The notes below the pieces were generated by a model, which saw nothing but the letters and a program-made list of their open reading frames with translations, made no database searches and was not told the origin of the DNA. From Prochlorococcus sp. AG-388-A01 (lineage in GTDB: Bacteria; Cyanobacteriota; Cyanobacteriia; PCC-6307; Cyanobiaceae), in the NCBI GenBank assembly GCA_003279945.1, contig QCGK01000003.1:1-64000 (forward strand): a stretch of 64,000 bases of DNA, written 5' to 3'. How positions within the stretch are numbered: position 1 is the stretch's first letter; each line of letters begins with the position of its first letter. The position numbers were made by a program, and so were the translations under genes. Shown in pieces: positions 36,839 to 45,893 of the stretch.

Positions 36839-37195
36839 TTGAAATTTTTCTATTTAGCTTTTTTGATTTGTTTTTCTCCTGTTCTTCAAGTTAATGCAAA
36901 CACACCAAAATCAGTAACTTGCACTAGAACAGAATACAGGGAGGAATATATCCCTGGAACAAAATCAAGTCCTGGCTACGTTAAAAGTTATGAAGTTGAT
37001 GTGGTCATACCATGCGCCGGGCAAAGTCAAGCTGAAAAAATAGACGATAATGACTGTAGTGAAGGTTCAGTTATTGGAGGTATTTTAGGAGCTGGAATAG
37101 CACTTTCCTCATCAAGAGGTAAAGATAGATTTTGGGCAGTACCAGCTGGAGGCACAGCAGGAGCATTAATTGGATGTCAGGTGGATGGTGGTTAA
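36839..37195 (+). CDS. Secreted glycine-rich hypothetical protein
   Basis: This 118-residue product starts at TTG. Residues 1-21 look like a signal peptide (KFFYLAFLICFSPV, then VNANTP). The mature part has four Cys, a middle block TEYREEYIPGTKSSPGY, and a glycine-rich helix (SVIGGILGAGIAL, then PAGGTAGALIGC) like the glycine-zipper domain of outer-membrane or periplasmic proteins such as the 17 kDa antigen family. Its stop is directly followed by the ruvA start. Confidence 0.75.
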   Translation: MKFFYLAFLICFSPVLQVNANTPKSVTCTRTEYREEYIPGTKSSPGYVKSYEVDVVIPCAGQSQAEKIDDNDCSEGSVIGGILGAGIALSSSRGKDRFWAVPAGGTAGALIGCQVDGG

Positions 37196-37873
37196 TTGAT
37201 TAGCTGGATAAGTGGAGACCTGATTGAAATATGGCAAACCAATCAGAAATTTTTTATTTTAATAAATTGTCAAGGATTAGGGTACGAAATTCAAATATTA
37301 GAATCCTGTTTTCTTAAATTAAAAACTGATGAAATATCTAATAAACATATAACTCTTTGGGTAAAACATGTAAAGAAGGAAGATTCAGATTTATTATTTG
37401 GATTTACATCTAGGTACCAAAAAGATTTCTTTACTGAAATTCTAAATATCAGAGGAATTGGATCTCAAATTGGTATGGGGATATTAAATAAATTTTCAAT
37501 TAGTGAAATTATAGAAGCAATTAATACACAAAACAAGAAATTAATTTGTTCCGTTCCTGGTATAGGTCAAAAAATGACAGAAAGAATAATTTTAGAATTA
37601 AAAAATAAATTTAAAAAAGATATTCTCATTAATGAACAAAAACATAAAGACGAATTTCTAAATATGAATACTGAAATCAATAAAATTCTCGACGACCTTG
37701 ATTTAACGCTTCAGTCTTTAAATTATAAAAATAAAGAAATAAAAAGTATATTGCCAATTATTATTAATGAAACAGAGTCCCTAACAAAAGAAGAAAAAAA
37801 TATTTCATTTGAATATTTATTAAAGTTAGCTATGAATTATTTAGATAATCAGAGTAGTAATATTGTCAGATAA
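37196..37873 (+). CDS. ruvA: Holliday junction helicase subunit RuvA
   Basis: RuvA binds Holliday junctions and loads the RuvB motor. The 225-residue protein has the OB-fold (ISWISGDLIEIW, NCQGLGYEIQI), the HhH region with ILNIRGIGSQIGMGIL and VPGIGQKMTERIILELK, and a C-terminal RuvB-contact domain. It starts at TTG directly after the preceding stop codon, which suggests translational coupling. Confidence 0.95.
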   Translation: MISWISGDLIEIWQTNQKFFILINCQGLGYEIQILESCFLKLKTDEISNKHITLWVKHVKKEDSDLLFGFTSRYQKDFFTEILNIRGIGSQIGMGILNKFSISEIIEAINTQNKKLICSVPGIGQKMTERIILELKNKFKKDILINEQKHKDEFLNMNTEINKILDDLDLTLQSLNYKNKEIKSILPIIINETESLTKEEKNISFEYLLKLAMNYLDNQSSNIVR

Positions 37874-37907
37874 CGTAGTAAGATAGATACAAGAAAAAAA
37901 TAAATTT

Positions 37908-38177
37908 ATGTCATTAGACACAGCTGAAAAACAGAAGCTCATTGAAACCCATCAAGTTCATGCAACTGACACTGGCTCAGCAGAAGTACAAGTTGCAATG
38001 CTTTCTAAAAGAATTTCGAAATTAAGTGACCACCTACAAGGAAACATTCATGATTTTGCATCAAGGCAAGGATTATTAAAAATGATTGGAAAAAGGAAAA
38101 GGTTACTAGCTTACATAAAAGACAAAAATGTTCAAAAATATCAAGATCTAGTAAATAAAATTGGAATCAGAGGATGA
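37908..38177 (+). CDS. rpsO: 30S ribosomal protein S15
   Basis: S15 binds the central domain of 16S rRNA early in 30S assembly. The 89-residue product has the usual blocks [19 protein letters not shown] and the C-terminal [21 protein letters not shown] (quoted in part: [17 protein letters not shown]). The length is exactly normal. It follows ruvA by 34 bases. Confidence 0.97.
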   Translation: MSLDTAEKQKLIETHQVHATDTGSAEVQVAMLSKRISKLSDHLQGNIHDFASRQGLLKMIGKRKRLLAYIKDKNVQKYQDLVNKIGIRG

Positions 38178-38186
38178 TTTCCATCT

Positions 38187-38636
38187 ATGAAGAAAAAACA
38201 ATCAAAAAAAAAGATACTTAATAAAAAGAAAAAAAATATATCTCAACAAACTGTATTTTCCAATCTAGAAAAACAACCTAAAACAGCTATTCTCCAAAAA
38301 CAACCAACCAGTGGGATCCCTAAATATGTAGCTGATAGAATGGCGAGAAGAATCTTTTTCACCGCAGGAATACCGACAATAATGGGTATGTCAGTTTTTG
38401 TTGTAAGCTACATTATCGTTACAAAAAATATTGCTGAAATACCTCCTTCTTCAACAATTGCTATTTCAGCATTGTTTTTCTTATTAGGTCTTGGAGGATT
38501 GAGTTTTGGCATATTATCAGCTAGTTGGGATAAGGAACCTGGATCTTTTTTTGGTATTGAAAATATTCCAATGAACATACAGAGAGCAAAAGCTGCCTTC
38601 AAACCTGCCTCTCAAAATATTGAGGAGAATAATTAA
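38187..38636 (+). CDS. PAM68-like protein (DUF3464)
   Basis: This 149-residue protein has a very basic N-terminal tail (about 1-20 mostly Lys), then the family block IPKYVADRMARRIFFTAGIP, two membrane helices and the conserved LSFGILSASWDKEPGSFFG. This matches DUF3464, the family of plant PAM68 and its cyanobacterial homologue, which help photosystem II assembly and chlorophyll insertion. It ends one base before the converging dnaE stop. Confidence 0.88.
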   Translation: MKKKQSKKKILNKKKKNISQQTVFSNLEKQPKTAILQKQPTSGIPKYVADRMARRIFFTAGIPTIMGMSVFVVSYIIVTKNIAEIPPSSTIAISALFFLLGLGGLSFGILSASWDKEPGSFFGIENIPMNIQRAKAAFKPASQNIEENN

Positions 38637-38637
38637 T

Positions 38638-41600
38638 CTAGGAAACTAAAGATTTCAAATTAACATGGAAGGATTTATCTTCTAATAACTTGCATGCTCC
38701 CTGAATATCTCCAATACAGAATTGTTCCCCAAATTTAACGTATGTAACACTATTTTTATTTCTTACTGCAGCTAATACTGGAGTCTTGATTCCACATTTC
38801 CCTTTATCAGGCTTAAATTTAATTAAACAATCTCTTAAAGTATTTTGTACTCTTACATCTGATGCTTGAGAACTTTCAAGATTAATAATAAGCAATTTCA
38901 GGTTATCTATTTCTCTACAATCATCAATAATTAATTGGGTTTTATCGCTTTTTTTATCTATGGTTCCCCAAACCAATAATCGAGTATCAGTCAAAAGAAA
39001 TTCTGATAATCTTAGATAGGTTTTAGGGAAAACTATTGCTTCACAACTTCCAGAAAGATCTTCAAGTTGAACTATCGCCATCCTATCTCCTTTTCTGGTA
39101 GTAATCTGCCTTAATTCAGGGATCATTCCAACTAAAGAAACCTTGGTTCTATCTTTTGTTTCTTCTAACTGTGAAATACTGATTGGAGATACAAGTTTTG
39201 CTGGCTTAGATAAATGTTTTAGAGGATGATCAGATAAGTAAAATCCTAAAAGTTGTTTTTCTAATTTTAACTTTTCAACAAGTGAATAATCATCAACTTT
39301 AGCTAATTGTGAATCTGAAAATGCTACATTTGTAAATTCATCTTTAGAGTCAAATAGATTGCCTTGACCGGACAATCTATCTCGATTTCTAGAGGAAGCC
39401 CATTCAACTACATGCTCAAGATCTGACAACAATTGAGCTCTATTATTATTAATGGAAAACTCATCTAATGCTCCACAATGAATTAGAGATTCAAGATTTC
39501 TTTTGTTTAGAACATTAGATGGTAAACGATCGCACAAATCGGATAATGACTTAAAACATCCATAATTATTTCGATTTTCAATTATATTTTTTATAGCAGA
39601 ATCTCCTAAATTCTTAATTGCAGAAAGTCCAAATAAAATCTGATTATTCTTTATAGTAAAATCAATTCCAGAAAAATTTATGCTTGGAGAAATAACTTCA
39701 ATGCCCATCGAATAACAATTAGAAATATATCTTTGCATCTTGTCACTGGAACCAGAATTTACACTTAAAAGTGCTGCCATATACGCAACAGGAAAATGGG
39801 CTTTTAAAAATGCTGTTTGATAAGTTACTGCACCATAGGCAGTGGAATGGCTTTTATTAAAACAATATTCAGCAAATAAAACCATTTGATCAAAAAGATC
39901 ATTTGCCAATTTCTCATTTACACCCTTATTCATTGAGCCGTTTACAAAAATATTCCTATGTTTTACCATCTCTGATACTTTCTTTTTTCCCATTGCTCTT
40001 CGAAGTAAATCAGCATCACCTAGAGAATAGCCTGCCAAGTCTTGCGCTATTTTCATGATTTGTTCCTGGTAAACCATAATCCCATAAGTTTCGGTAAGAA
40101 TTGACTTAATAAAAGGATGAGGGAAATCAATCTTTTCGTTCCCATTTTTTCGATTTATGAATTTAGGTATAAGGCCAGCATCAAGAGGTCCAGGTCTATA
40201 AAGAGCAAGGATAGATGAAATATCCTCAAGAGAGTTAGGTTTAAAGTCCTTTACGACCTGCTTCATGCCCGAAGATTCAAGTTGAAATATCCCTTCAAGA
40301 TCTCCTCTCCCAATTAGTTCAAAAGTTTTATAATCATTTTGAGGTAATTCATCAATATTTATTGACTTTCCAGTAGATTGGTTAATCAAAGAGACTGTCT
40401 TTTCAATCATTGTAAGATTTTTAAGACCCAAGAAATCCATTTTCAATAATCCAAGTGATTCAATATCGTCCATAGAATATTGGGTAATTATTTGTCCATC
40501 ATTATTCCTTTGAAGAGGTACAAGTTCGTCGAGAGGATCCGATGCAATAACAACTCCTGCAGCATGAACTCCATATGTTTTATTAGTACCTTCAATTCTT
40601 AAAGCCAAATCAATCCATCTTTTCACCCTCTTGTCATTAGTATATTTGTCTCTAAACTCTTGGCTAGGAGAATTTGTATCAATCATTTCATTAAGTTTAT
40701 AAGGCTTACCTCTTACAACCGGTATTAACTTAGCCAATTTATCCGCCTCTCCATAAGGAATATCTAGAACCCTAGCAACATCTTTTAAAACTGCCTTAGA
40801 AGTCATCTTATTGAAAGTAATTATTTGCGCAACTTTATCCTCTCCATATCGATTAGTTACATAATCAATAACTTCATTTCTCCGATCAATACAAAAGTCC
40901 GTATCAATATCTGGCATAGACTTTCTGGCAGGATTTAAAAATCTCTCAAACAATAATCCGTGCTGAACAGGATCTATATTTGTAATTTGAAGAGCATAGG
41001 CTACTAGTGAGCCAGCAGCAGAACCTCTGCCAGGTCCTACTGGGATAGAGTTATCTCTAGCAAATTTGATATAGTCCCAAACAACCAAAAAATAATCTGG
41101 GAAACCCATATCTTTTATAATTTTTAATTCCGAAGATAGTCTTTTTTTATAAATCTCATCAACTTCTGAAAGATCTTTCTTTTTAAGTCTTTTTAAAAGA
41201 CCTACATTTGATAATTGTATTAGTAGAGAGAATGAATCTTTTTCTTCATTAACAGGGAATTTTGGCATTCTATATTTACCAAATAAATCAAATAATTCAA
41301 TTTTTTGCGAAATCTCTACTGTATTGTTTACAGCCTCTTTAATTGATTCATCATCAATATGATCTTTAAAAAGTTCGAGCATTTCATTTTCACCTTTAAT
41401 ATATTCTGTACCGGTATATCTCAATCTTTTTTCATCGCTTATGAGTTTTCCTGTTAATACACAAAGTAAAGCATCATGTGATTCAACATCCATATTTGAT
41501 ATGTAGTGAGCATCGTTGGTAGCAATGACTTTTATATGATGCTTCTTTCCAATTTTTAATATTTCAACATTAACAATTCGATCCTCAATAGAACCGTGAT

Positions 41601-42141
41601 CTTGTATCTCTAGATAAAAATCATCTCTGAATAATTTTTTGTACCAAAGAGCAATATCCTCTGCAATATCAATTCTGCCTTTCAAAATAGCTTGAGGAAT
41701 CTCTCCACCAAGACAAGCTGTAGAAACTATAAGGCCTTCCTTATATTTATCTAAAAGAAATTTATCAATACATGGTCTAGAAAAAATACCTCTGCCTCTC
41801 ATTCCATTTAAATGACTAATGGTTGTCAACTTTACGAGATTTTTATAGCCAGTATGATTTTTTGCCAAAACTACCAAGTGGTATCTTTTTTCTTTTTTAG
41901 GTTGAGGATCATCAATAGAACCATTAATCACATACATTTCATTTCCAATAATAGGTTTTATACCTTTCTCTTTACACTTCTTGACTAAATCAAGAACTCC
42001 ATACATAACACCATGATCAGTTAGAGAAATAGAGTCCATTCCAAGATCACAAGCTCTATCAACAATTTTAGAAATTTGACTTGCACCATCAAGCAGACTG
42101 TAGTCACTATGATTATGAAGCGAAACGAAACCCATACCCAA
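38638..42141 (-). CDS. dnaE: DNA polymerase III alpha subunit
   Basis: This is the replicative polymerase. The 1167-residue protein has the N-terminal PHP domain (SLHNHSDYSLLDGA), the polymerase core with GPGRGSAAGSLVAYAL and the catalytic PDIDTDFC, the IYRPG-like block ALYRPGPLDAG, and a C-terminal OB-fold (TKVSLVGMI). It is one intact frame without intein; in Synechocystis dnaE is split by an intein. The stop is 1 base from the PAM68-like gene on the other strand. Confidence 0.97.
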   Translation of the reverse strand: MGMGFVSLHNHSDYSLLDGASQISKIVDRACDLGMDSISLTDHGVMYGVLDLVKKCKEKGIKPIIGNEMYVINGSIDDPQPKKEKRYHLVVLAKNHTGYKNLVKLTTISHLNGMRGRGIFSRPCIDKFLLDKYKEGLIVSTACLGGEIPQAILKGRIDIAEDIALWYKKLFRDDFYLEIQDHGSIEDRIVNVEILKIGKKHHIKVIATNDAHYISNMDVESHDALLCVLTGKLISDEKRLRYTGTEYIKGENEMLELFKDHIDDESIKEAVNNTVEISQKIELFDLFGKYRMPKFPVNEEKDSFSLLIQLSNVGLLKRLKKKDLSEVDEIYKKRLSSELKIIKDMGFPDYFLVVWDYIKFARDNSIPVGPGRGSAAGSLVAYALQITNIDPVQHGLLFERFLNPARKSMPDIDTDFCIDRRNEVIDYVTNRYGEDKVAQIITFNKMTSKAVLKDVARVLDIPYGEADKLAKLIPVVRGKPYKLNEMIDTNSPSQEFRDKYTNDKRVKRWIDLALRIEGTNKTYGVHAAGVVIASDPLDELVPLQRNNDGQIITQYSMDDIESLGLLKMDFLGLKNLTMIEKTVSLINQSTGKSINIDELPQNDYKTFELIGRGDLEGIFQLESSGMKQVVKDFKPNSLEDISSILALYRPGPLDAGLIPKFINRKNGNEKIDFPHPFIKSILTETYGIMVYQEQIMKIAQDLAGYSLGDADLLRRAMGKKKVSEMVKHRNIFVNGSMNKGVNEKLANDLFDQMVLFAEYCFNKSHSTAYGAVTYQTAFLKAHFPVAYMAALLSVNSGSSDKMQRYISNCYSMGIEVISPSINFSGIDFTIKNNQILFGLSAIKNLGDSAIKNIIENRNNYGCFKSLSDLCDRLPSNVLNKRNLESLIHCGALDEFSINNNRAQLLSDLEHVVEWASSRNRDRLSGQGNLFDSKDEFTNVAFSDSQLAKVDDYSLVEKLKLEKQLLGFYLSDHPLKHLSKPAKLVSPISISQLEETKDRTKVSLVGMIPELRQITTRKGDRMAIVQLEDLSGSCEAIVFPKTYLRLSEFLLTDTRLLVWGTIDKKSDKTQLIIDDCREIDNLKLLIINLESSQASDVRVQNTLRDCLIKFKPDKGKCGIKTPVLAAVRNKNSVTYVKFGEQFCIGDIQGACKLLEDKSFHVNLKSLVS

Positions 42142-42219
42142 TCAATTTATATATATAAGATAGAGAAAAATTCTAAAAGGTCTATACTTTATGATTACAA
42201 ATTAATTATTAATACAGTT

Positions 42220-43668
42220 TTAGAATAATGGTTTTTTCTTGATGACCTGAGCATCAATTTCAAAAATATTTGCTGCATTCAATATTATATTTTCTTCCAA
42301 AACATTACCTATTAGTTGAAGTCCTATAGGCAATCCTTTCGAATCAAAGCCACAGGGAATACTGATAGCAGGGAGTCCCGCTAAATTAGCGGGTACAGTT
42401 AAGAGATCTGACAAATACATTGAAAGTGGATCATTGACAAAATCTCCTTTTAAAAAAGCGGTAGTTGGACATGTCGGAGTTAATAAAATATCTACTTTAT
42501 TAAAAGCATTATTAAAATCTTTTCTTATTAAAGTTCTAACTTTTTGAGCTTTCTTATAATAAGCATCACTGTATCCAGCTGACAAAGCATAGGTGCCAAT
42601 CAAAATTCTTCTTTGCACTTCATCTCCAAAACCTTCAGCTCTGCTTTTTGAGGTCATATCAAAAAGATTAGAACCTTTATTTGATCTGTAACCATATTTA
42701 ACACCATCGTATCTAGCTAAATTAGCAGATGCTTCAGATGGTGCAATTACATAATATGTCGCTATTCCATCGTTAAACCTAGGGCACTCAATATCAATAA
42801 TTTCAGCTCCTAAAGTTTTGAATCTCTCAACTCCAGAGAGCACGGATTCTTTAACTTCAGGATTAAGTCCTGGATGTTGAAAACATTCTTTAATAATTCC
42901 AATTTTTAAATTATTTATTGGTTTATTTAAATCGTTCAAATAATTTGGAACAGTTTTATCAAGACATGTTGAATCTAAGGGATCTTTCCCCGATATTGAA
43001 TAAAGGATTTCAGCAGCATCTGAGACAGTATTGGTGATTGGACCAATCTGATCAAGTGAGCTAGCAAATGCTACTAATCCCCATCTGCTTACTCTTCCAT
43101 AAGTAGGTTTAAGTCCTACAACGCCACAAAAGGAAGCTGGTTGCCTTATTGATCCTCCAGTATCAGATCCTATGGCTGCAGCAGCAAATCCAGCGGCAAC
43201 TGAAGCAGCACTGCCTCCTGAACTACCTCCTGGCACTCTATTAATATCCCAAGGATTTGAAGTGACACCAAACACAGAGGTTTCTGTTGAACTACCCATT
43301 GCAAATTCATCTAAATTTGTTTTACCTAAACAAATACAACCTGAAGACCATAATTTATTTGAAGCTGTGGATTCATAAGGAGCAACAAAACCTTCGAGCA
43401 TTTTACTTGCACAAGTAGTTGCAACTCCCTTTGTACAAATATTATCCTTAATTGCTATTGGCATACCTGCAAGAGGAGGAAGAATTTCTTGATTTTGAAT
43501 TAATTTATCAATATTTTCCGCTTGAGAAATTGCGTTATCTCTAGTAGTACAAATAAATGAATTAATTTCAGGATCTTTAGAATCAATTTTTGAAAATATA
43601 TCTATTACTAATTCTTTGACAGAGGCATTTCTACTATTAATTTCTTTTCTTAAAGAATTAAAATTCAT
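42220..43668 (-). CDS. gatA: Glu-tRNA(Gln)/Asp-tRNA(Asn) amidotransferase subunit A
   Basis: GatA releases ammonia from glutamine for the GatCAB complex, which corrects misacylated Glu-tRNA(Gln). The amidase catalytic triad is visible: Lys74 in [10 protein letters not shown], cis-Ser149 in GGSSGGSAA and nucleophile Ser173 in [11 protein letters not shown]. The length of 482 is normal. It lies between dnaE and the DUF1816 gene on the same strand. Confidence 0.97.
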   Translation of the reverse strand: MNFNSLRKEINSRNASVKELVIDIFSKIDSKDPEINSFICTTRDNAISQAENIDKLIQNQEILPPLAGMPIAIKDNICTKGVATTCASKMLEGFVAPYESTASNKLWSSGCICLGKTNLDEFAMGSSTETSVFGVTSNPWDINRVPGGSSGGSAASVAAGFAAAAIGSDTGGSIRQPASFCGVVGLKPTYGRVSRWGLVAFASSLDQIGPITNTVSDAAEILYSISGKDPLDSTCLDKTVPNYLNDLNKPINNLKIGIIKECFQHPGLNPEVKESVLSGVERFKTLGAEIIDIECPRFNDGIATYYVIAPSEASANLARYDGVKYGYRSNKGSNLFDMTSKSRAEGFGDEVQRRILIGTYALSAGYSDAYYKKAQKVRTLIRKDFNNAFNKVDILLTPTCPTTAFLKGDFVNDPLSMYLSDLLTVPANLAGLPAISIPCGFDSKGLPIGLQLIGNVLEENIILNAANIFEIDAQVIKKKPLF

Positions 43669-43698
43669 TTGTAAACCAAGTTCTTTATATTAAAATTA

Positions 43699-43929
43699 TT
43701 AAATAGTTAGTGGTTCCTCTTTTTTGCAGCGAACTAAAATATGCTTAATATTTTTAGAGCCTTCATTGGAAAGGTCTTTGATAAATGAAGACATATTTTC
43801 CTTTAAACTTCGTTTTGTAATAAATGGGCCATACCAGTAAGTTGTACGGGGTTGTTCTGTCTCTATTTTAGCCCACCAAGCTAATCCGAGTTTGTTTCCA
43901 AAGTTTCTAATCAATTTAATTGGTCTCAA
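43699..43929 (-). CDS. DUF1816 protein
   Basis: This 76-residue soluble protein starts at TTG. The core LAWWAKIETEQPRTTYWYGPFITKR (quoted in part: AKIETEQPRTTYWYGPF) matches DUF1816, a small cyanobacterial family related to domains seen in some phycobilisome linkers. The function is unknown. Two Cys-free halves and a C-terminal ILVRCKKEEP are seen. It stands alone between gatA and the rRNA methyltransferase. Confidence 0.75.
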   Translation of the reverse strand: MRPIKLIRNFGNKLGLAWWAKIETEQPRTTYWYGPFITKRSLKENMSSFIKDLSNEGSKNIKHILVRCKKEEPLTI

Positions 43930-44062
43930 TGGACCAGCAATTCTTGTTAAATTCTATACAATTTTGTAGGAAAAATTCAATAATTTACCATTAAGTACAT
44001 AAATGTATTGAAACAACAATATTTAATATAAAATTTAATAAAGTTAATATTAACAAAAAAAA

Positions 44063-45067
44063 TTATTTACAAGTTAAGTGAAATAGTGATATTGCCGCTG
44101 CGACAGAAGCATTTAAACTTGATGTTTTACCTTTAAGGGGAATCCTTAATAGGAAATCGCATTTTTTTTGAGTAAGCAAAGAAATACCTTTATCCTCTGC
44201 CCCAACTACAACAACCAAGGGAGAATTTTCATTAAATTTTGAAATAGATAATTGACCATCTCCAGATAAACCAATAACAAGAAAACCATTTTTCTTTAAC
44301 TCTTCTAGTGCTCTATTTAAATTAACCACTCTACTTACTTGCAAGTGCTCCAAAGCACCTGCAGCGACTTTGGCAACTGTTCCAGTTAGACCAGCAGATC
44401 TTCTTTGAGGAATGATGATACCTTTGCAATTAAATGCCTCTGCTGATCTAATAATTGCTCCAACATTATGTGGATCAGTAATTCCATCTAAGGCCAGAAT
44501 AATCGGATTAGCTGAGTTTCTTTTAGAAAAATCAATTAATTTTTCTAGCGATATTGTTTTAGAGCATGCTAATTGCAAAGCAACACCTTGATGTGAAGCA
44601 CCAAAAGTCAATTGCGAAAGCCTGTTCCAAGATACTTCTTCGATTAGGACACCTTTAGATTTAAAGTTTTTGAGTAAAATATAGAATTTCTCTGAAGAAA
44701 AGATTTCTGAAGTACACCATATCCTATTAATTGCTCTTTCACTATTGAGAGCCTCAAAAACTGAATGTTTTCCCCATATCCAATCATCAAAATTTCTTTT
44801 ATTAGAAAAATTCTGATAATTATCAGAAGCTTTGTTAGGAACTTCAACATTAGATTTATTAATAGGCTTTCTTCTTTTTATTGGTGAAAAATTACCATTA
44901 TTTTTATCACCCTCATTAAATTTGTTTTCAATCTTATTTTTTAAAGAGTTGTTCGAAAATCTATTATTTTTATTAGAGGAACTTGTACTCTTAGAGTAAA
45001 AATTAGAATTTTTTTTATATTGCTTATTATTTTTTCCAGAATAATTGTTTTTAGATGAGTTATTCAT
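44063..45067 (-). CDS. TrmH/RlmB family RNA 2'-O-methyltransferase
   Basis: This SPOUT methyltransferase is most like RlmB, which methylates G2251 in the 23S rRNA peptidyl transferase loop. The C-terminal 240 residues show the substrate-binding domain (GKHSVFEAL) and motifs DGITDPHNVGAIIRSAEAF, VVVGAEDKGIS and IPLKGKTSSLNASVAAAI. About 90 N-terminal residues are Asn-, Ser- and Lys-rich and probably disordered. A start at 45100 would overlap the upstream gene; ATG 45067 leaves a 7-base gap and is preferred. Confidence 0.9.
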   Translation of the reverse strand: MNNSSKNNYSGKNNKQYKKNSNFYSKSTSSSNKNNRFSNNSLKNKIENKFNEGDKNNGNFSPIKRRKPINKSNVEVPNKASDNYQNFSNKRNFDDWIWGKHSVFEALNSERAINRIWCTSEIFSSEKFYILLKNFKSKGVLIEEVSWNRLSQLTFGASHQGVALQLACSKTISLEKLIDFSKRNSANPIILALDGITDPHNVGAIIRSAEAFNCKGIIIPQRRSAGLTGTVAKVAAGALEHLQVSRVVNLNRALEELKKNGFLVIGLSGDGQLSISKFNENSPLVVVVGAEDKGISLLTQKKCDFLLRIPLKGKTSSLNASVAAAISLFHLTCK

Positions 45068-45074
45068 AATTTCA

Positions 45075-45470
45075 TTAAATATTAATTTCAAGATATTCAA
45101 AAAGAGTTGACAATCTTTGAGGATCTTTAAGAAATAGCCAACCTATCAGAGTTTCAAAACCAGTTGCTCTGGAGTATATACTTGGATCTGAAGATTTTGG
45201 GTATCTCTTAGTCTTATTTCTAGCACGCCGAATCAAATCAATTTCATTAGCGTTTAATAAATGTTCTATTTGACTTAAAGATTTTGATTGAGAGTTTGCT
45301 TTTACTTCGTTTACCACTGATAAGTGGAGTTCTTTTGATTTCAAAGGGAAATGAACATGTCTTAGTCTTTGATGAAGTTCCCATACTGAATCCCCAAGCC
45401 AAGCAAGTTGAATAACCCCGATTTCTTCAGGAGATCCATAGGGAACCAAGTTTTGAATCCAGTAATTCAA
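45075..45470 (-). CDS. mrnC: Mini-ribonuclease III
   Basis: Mini-RNase III is an RNase III catalytic domain without the RNA-binding domain; it trims 23S rRNA in Bacillus and cyanobacteria. The 131-residue protein has LAWLGDSVWELHQR with the conserved acidic residues and the second site RATGFETLIGWLFL. It starts at TTG, which overlaps the TGA stop of the STAS gene (TTGA), so the two are probably coupled. The RNA methyltransferase gene follows. Confidence 0.9.
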   Translation of the reverse strand: MNYWIQNLVPYGSPEEIGVIQLAWLGDSVWELHQRLRHVHFPLKSKELHLSVVNEVKANSQSKSLSQIEHLLNANEIDLIRRARNKTKRYPKSSDPSIYSRATGFETLIGWLFLKDPQRLSTLFEYLEINI

Positions 45471-45829
45471 TTTTCTAGAAAGGTTAATGCTTCTTCAAGA
45501 GTCGACTTTAAATTAAGAAAATCGCCTAACCGCACTAGTTTAATTGTTTGAGCAACTCTTGAATTGCCAACAACTGAGAAACCTAATTTCAACTTTTTAC
45601 ATTCTTTAGCAGTCTGAACAAGAGCGCCAAGGCCCGATGAATCTAGAAAATCAATTTTTGTAAGATCAATAATGAATGGGAACTCATTTTTTAAATTATT
45701 AGTAACAAAAGTCTTAAATTGTTTTTCTGAGAAGGCATCAAGTTGGCCTTTAAAAGTAAAAACAATTATGTTTGTTTTTACTTCGAGGTTTCCTCTTAAA
45801 GAAACAGTTAGCTTCTGGAAATCTTCTAT
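45467..45829 (-). CDS. STAS-domain anti-sigma factor antagonist (non-standard start)
   Basis: A clear STAS domain of about 120 residues: VSLRGNLEVKTNIIVF, TFKGQLDAFSEKQF and the phosphorylation motif FLDSSGLGALVQ (Ser64/Ser65), as in SpoIIAA and RsbV. The frame has no ATG, GTG or TTG before the domain. A strong ribosome binding site GGAGGA (45838-45843) lies 8 bases before ATA (45829) and 5 before ATC (45832); a TAG stop is directly upstream. One of these rare codons is probably the start. The stop overlaps the mini-RNase III start. Confidence 0.82.
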   Translation of the reverse strand: MEDFQKLTVSLRGNLEVKTNIIVFTFKGQLDAFSEKQFKTFVTNNLKNEFPFIIDLTKIDFLDSSGLGALVQTAKECKKLKLGFSVVGNSRVAQTIKLVRLGDFLNLKSTLEEALTFLEN

Positions 45830-45837
45830 GATCTAGT

Positions 45838-45843
45838 TCCTCC
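45838..45843 (-). promoter_or_regulatory. Strong ribosome binding site of the STAS gene
   Basis: On the minus strand the bases read GGAGGA, an unusually good Shine-Dalgarno sequence for this AT-rich genome. It lies 8 bases before an ATA and 5 before an ATC codon of the STAS frame, and no standard start codon is in range. It decides the start of that gene. Confidence 0.7.
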
Positions 45844-45893
45844 AAAAAATTAATTCATCAAATGTAATTATCAAATCAAAAGATATCAATATG

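Noticed and set aside
38638..42141. Split-intein dnaE
   Set aside because: The gene is one continuous frame with both PHP and polymerase motifs; no intein motifs were seen.
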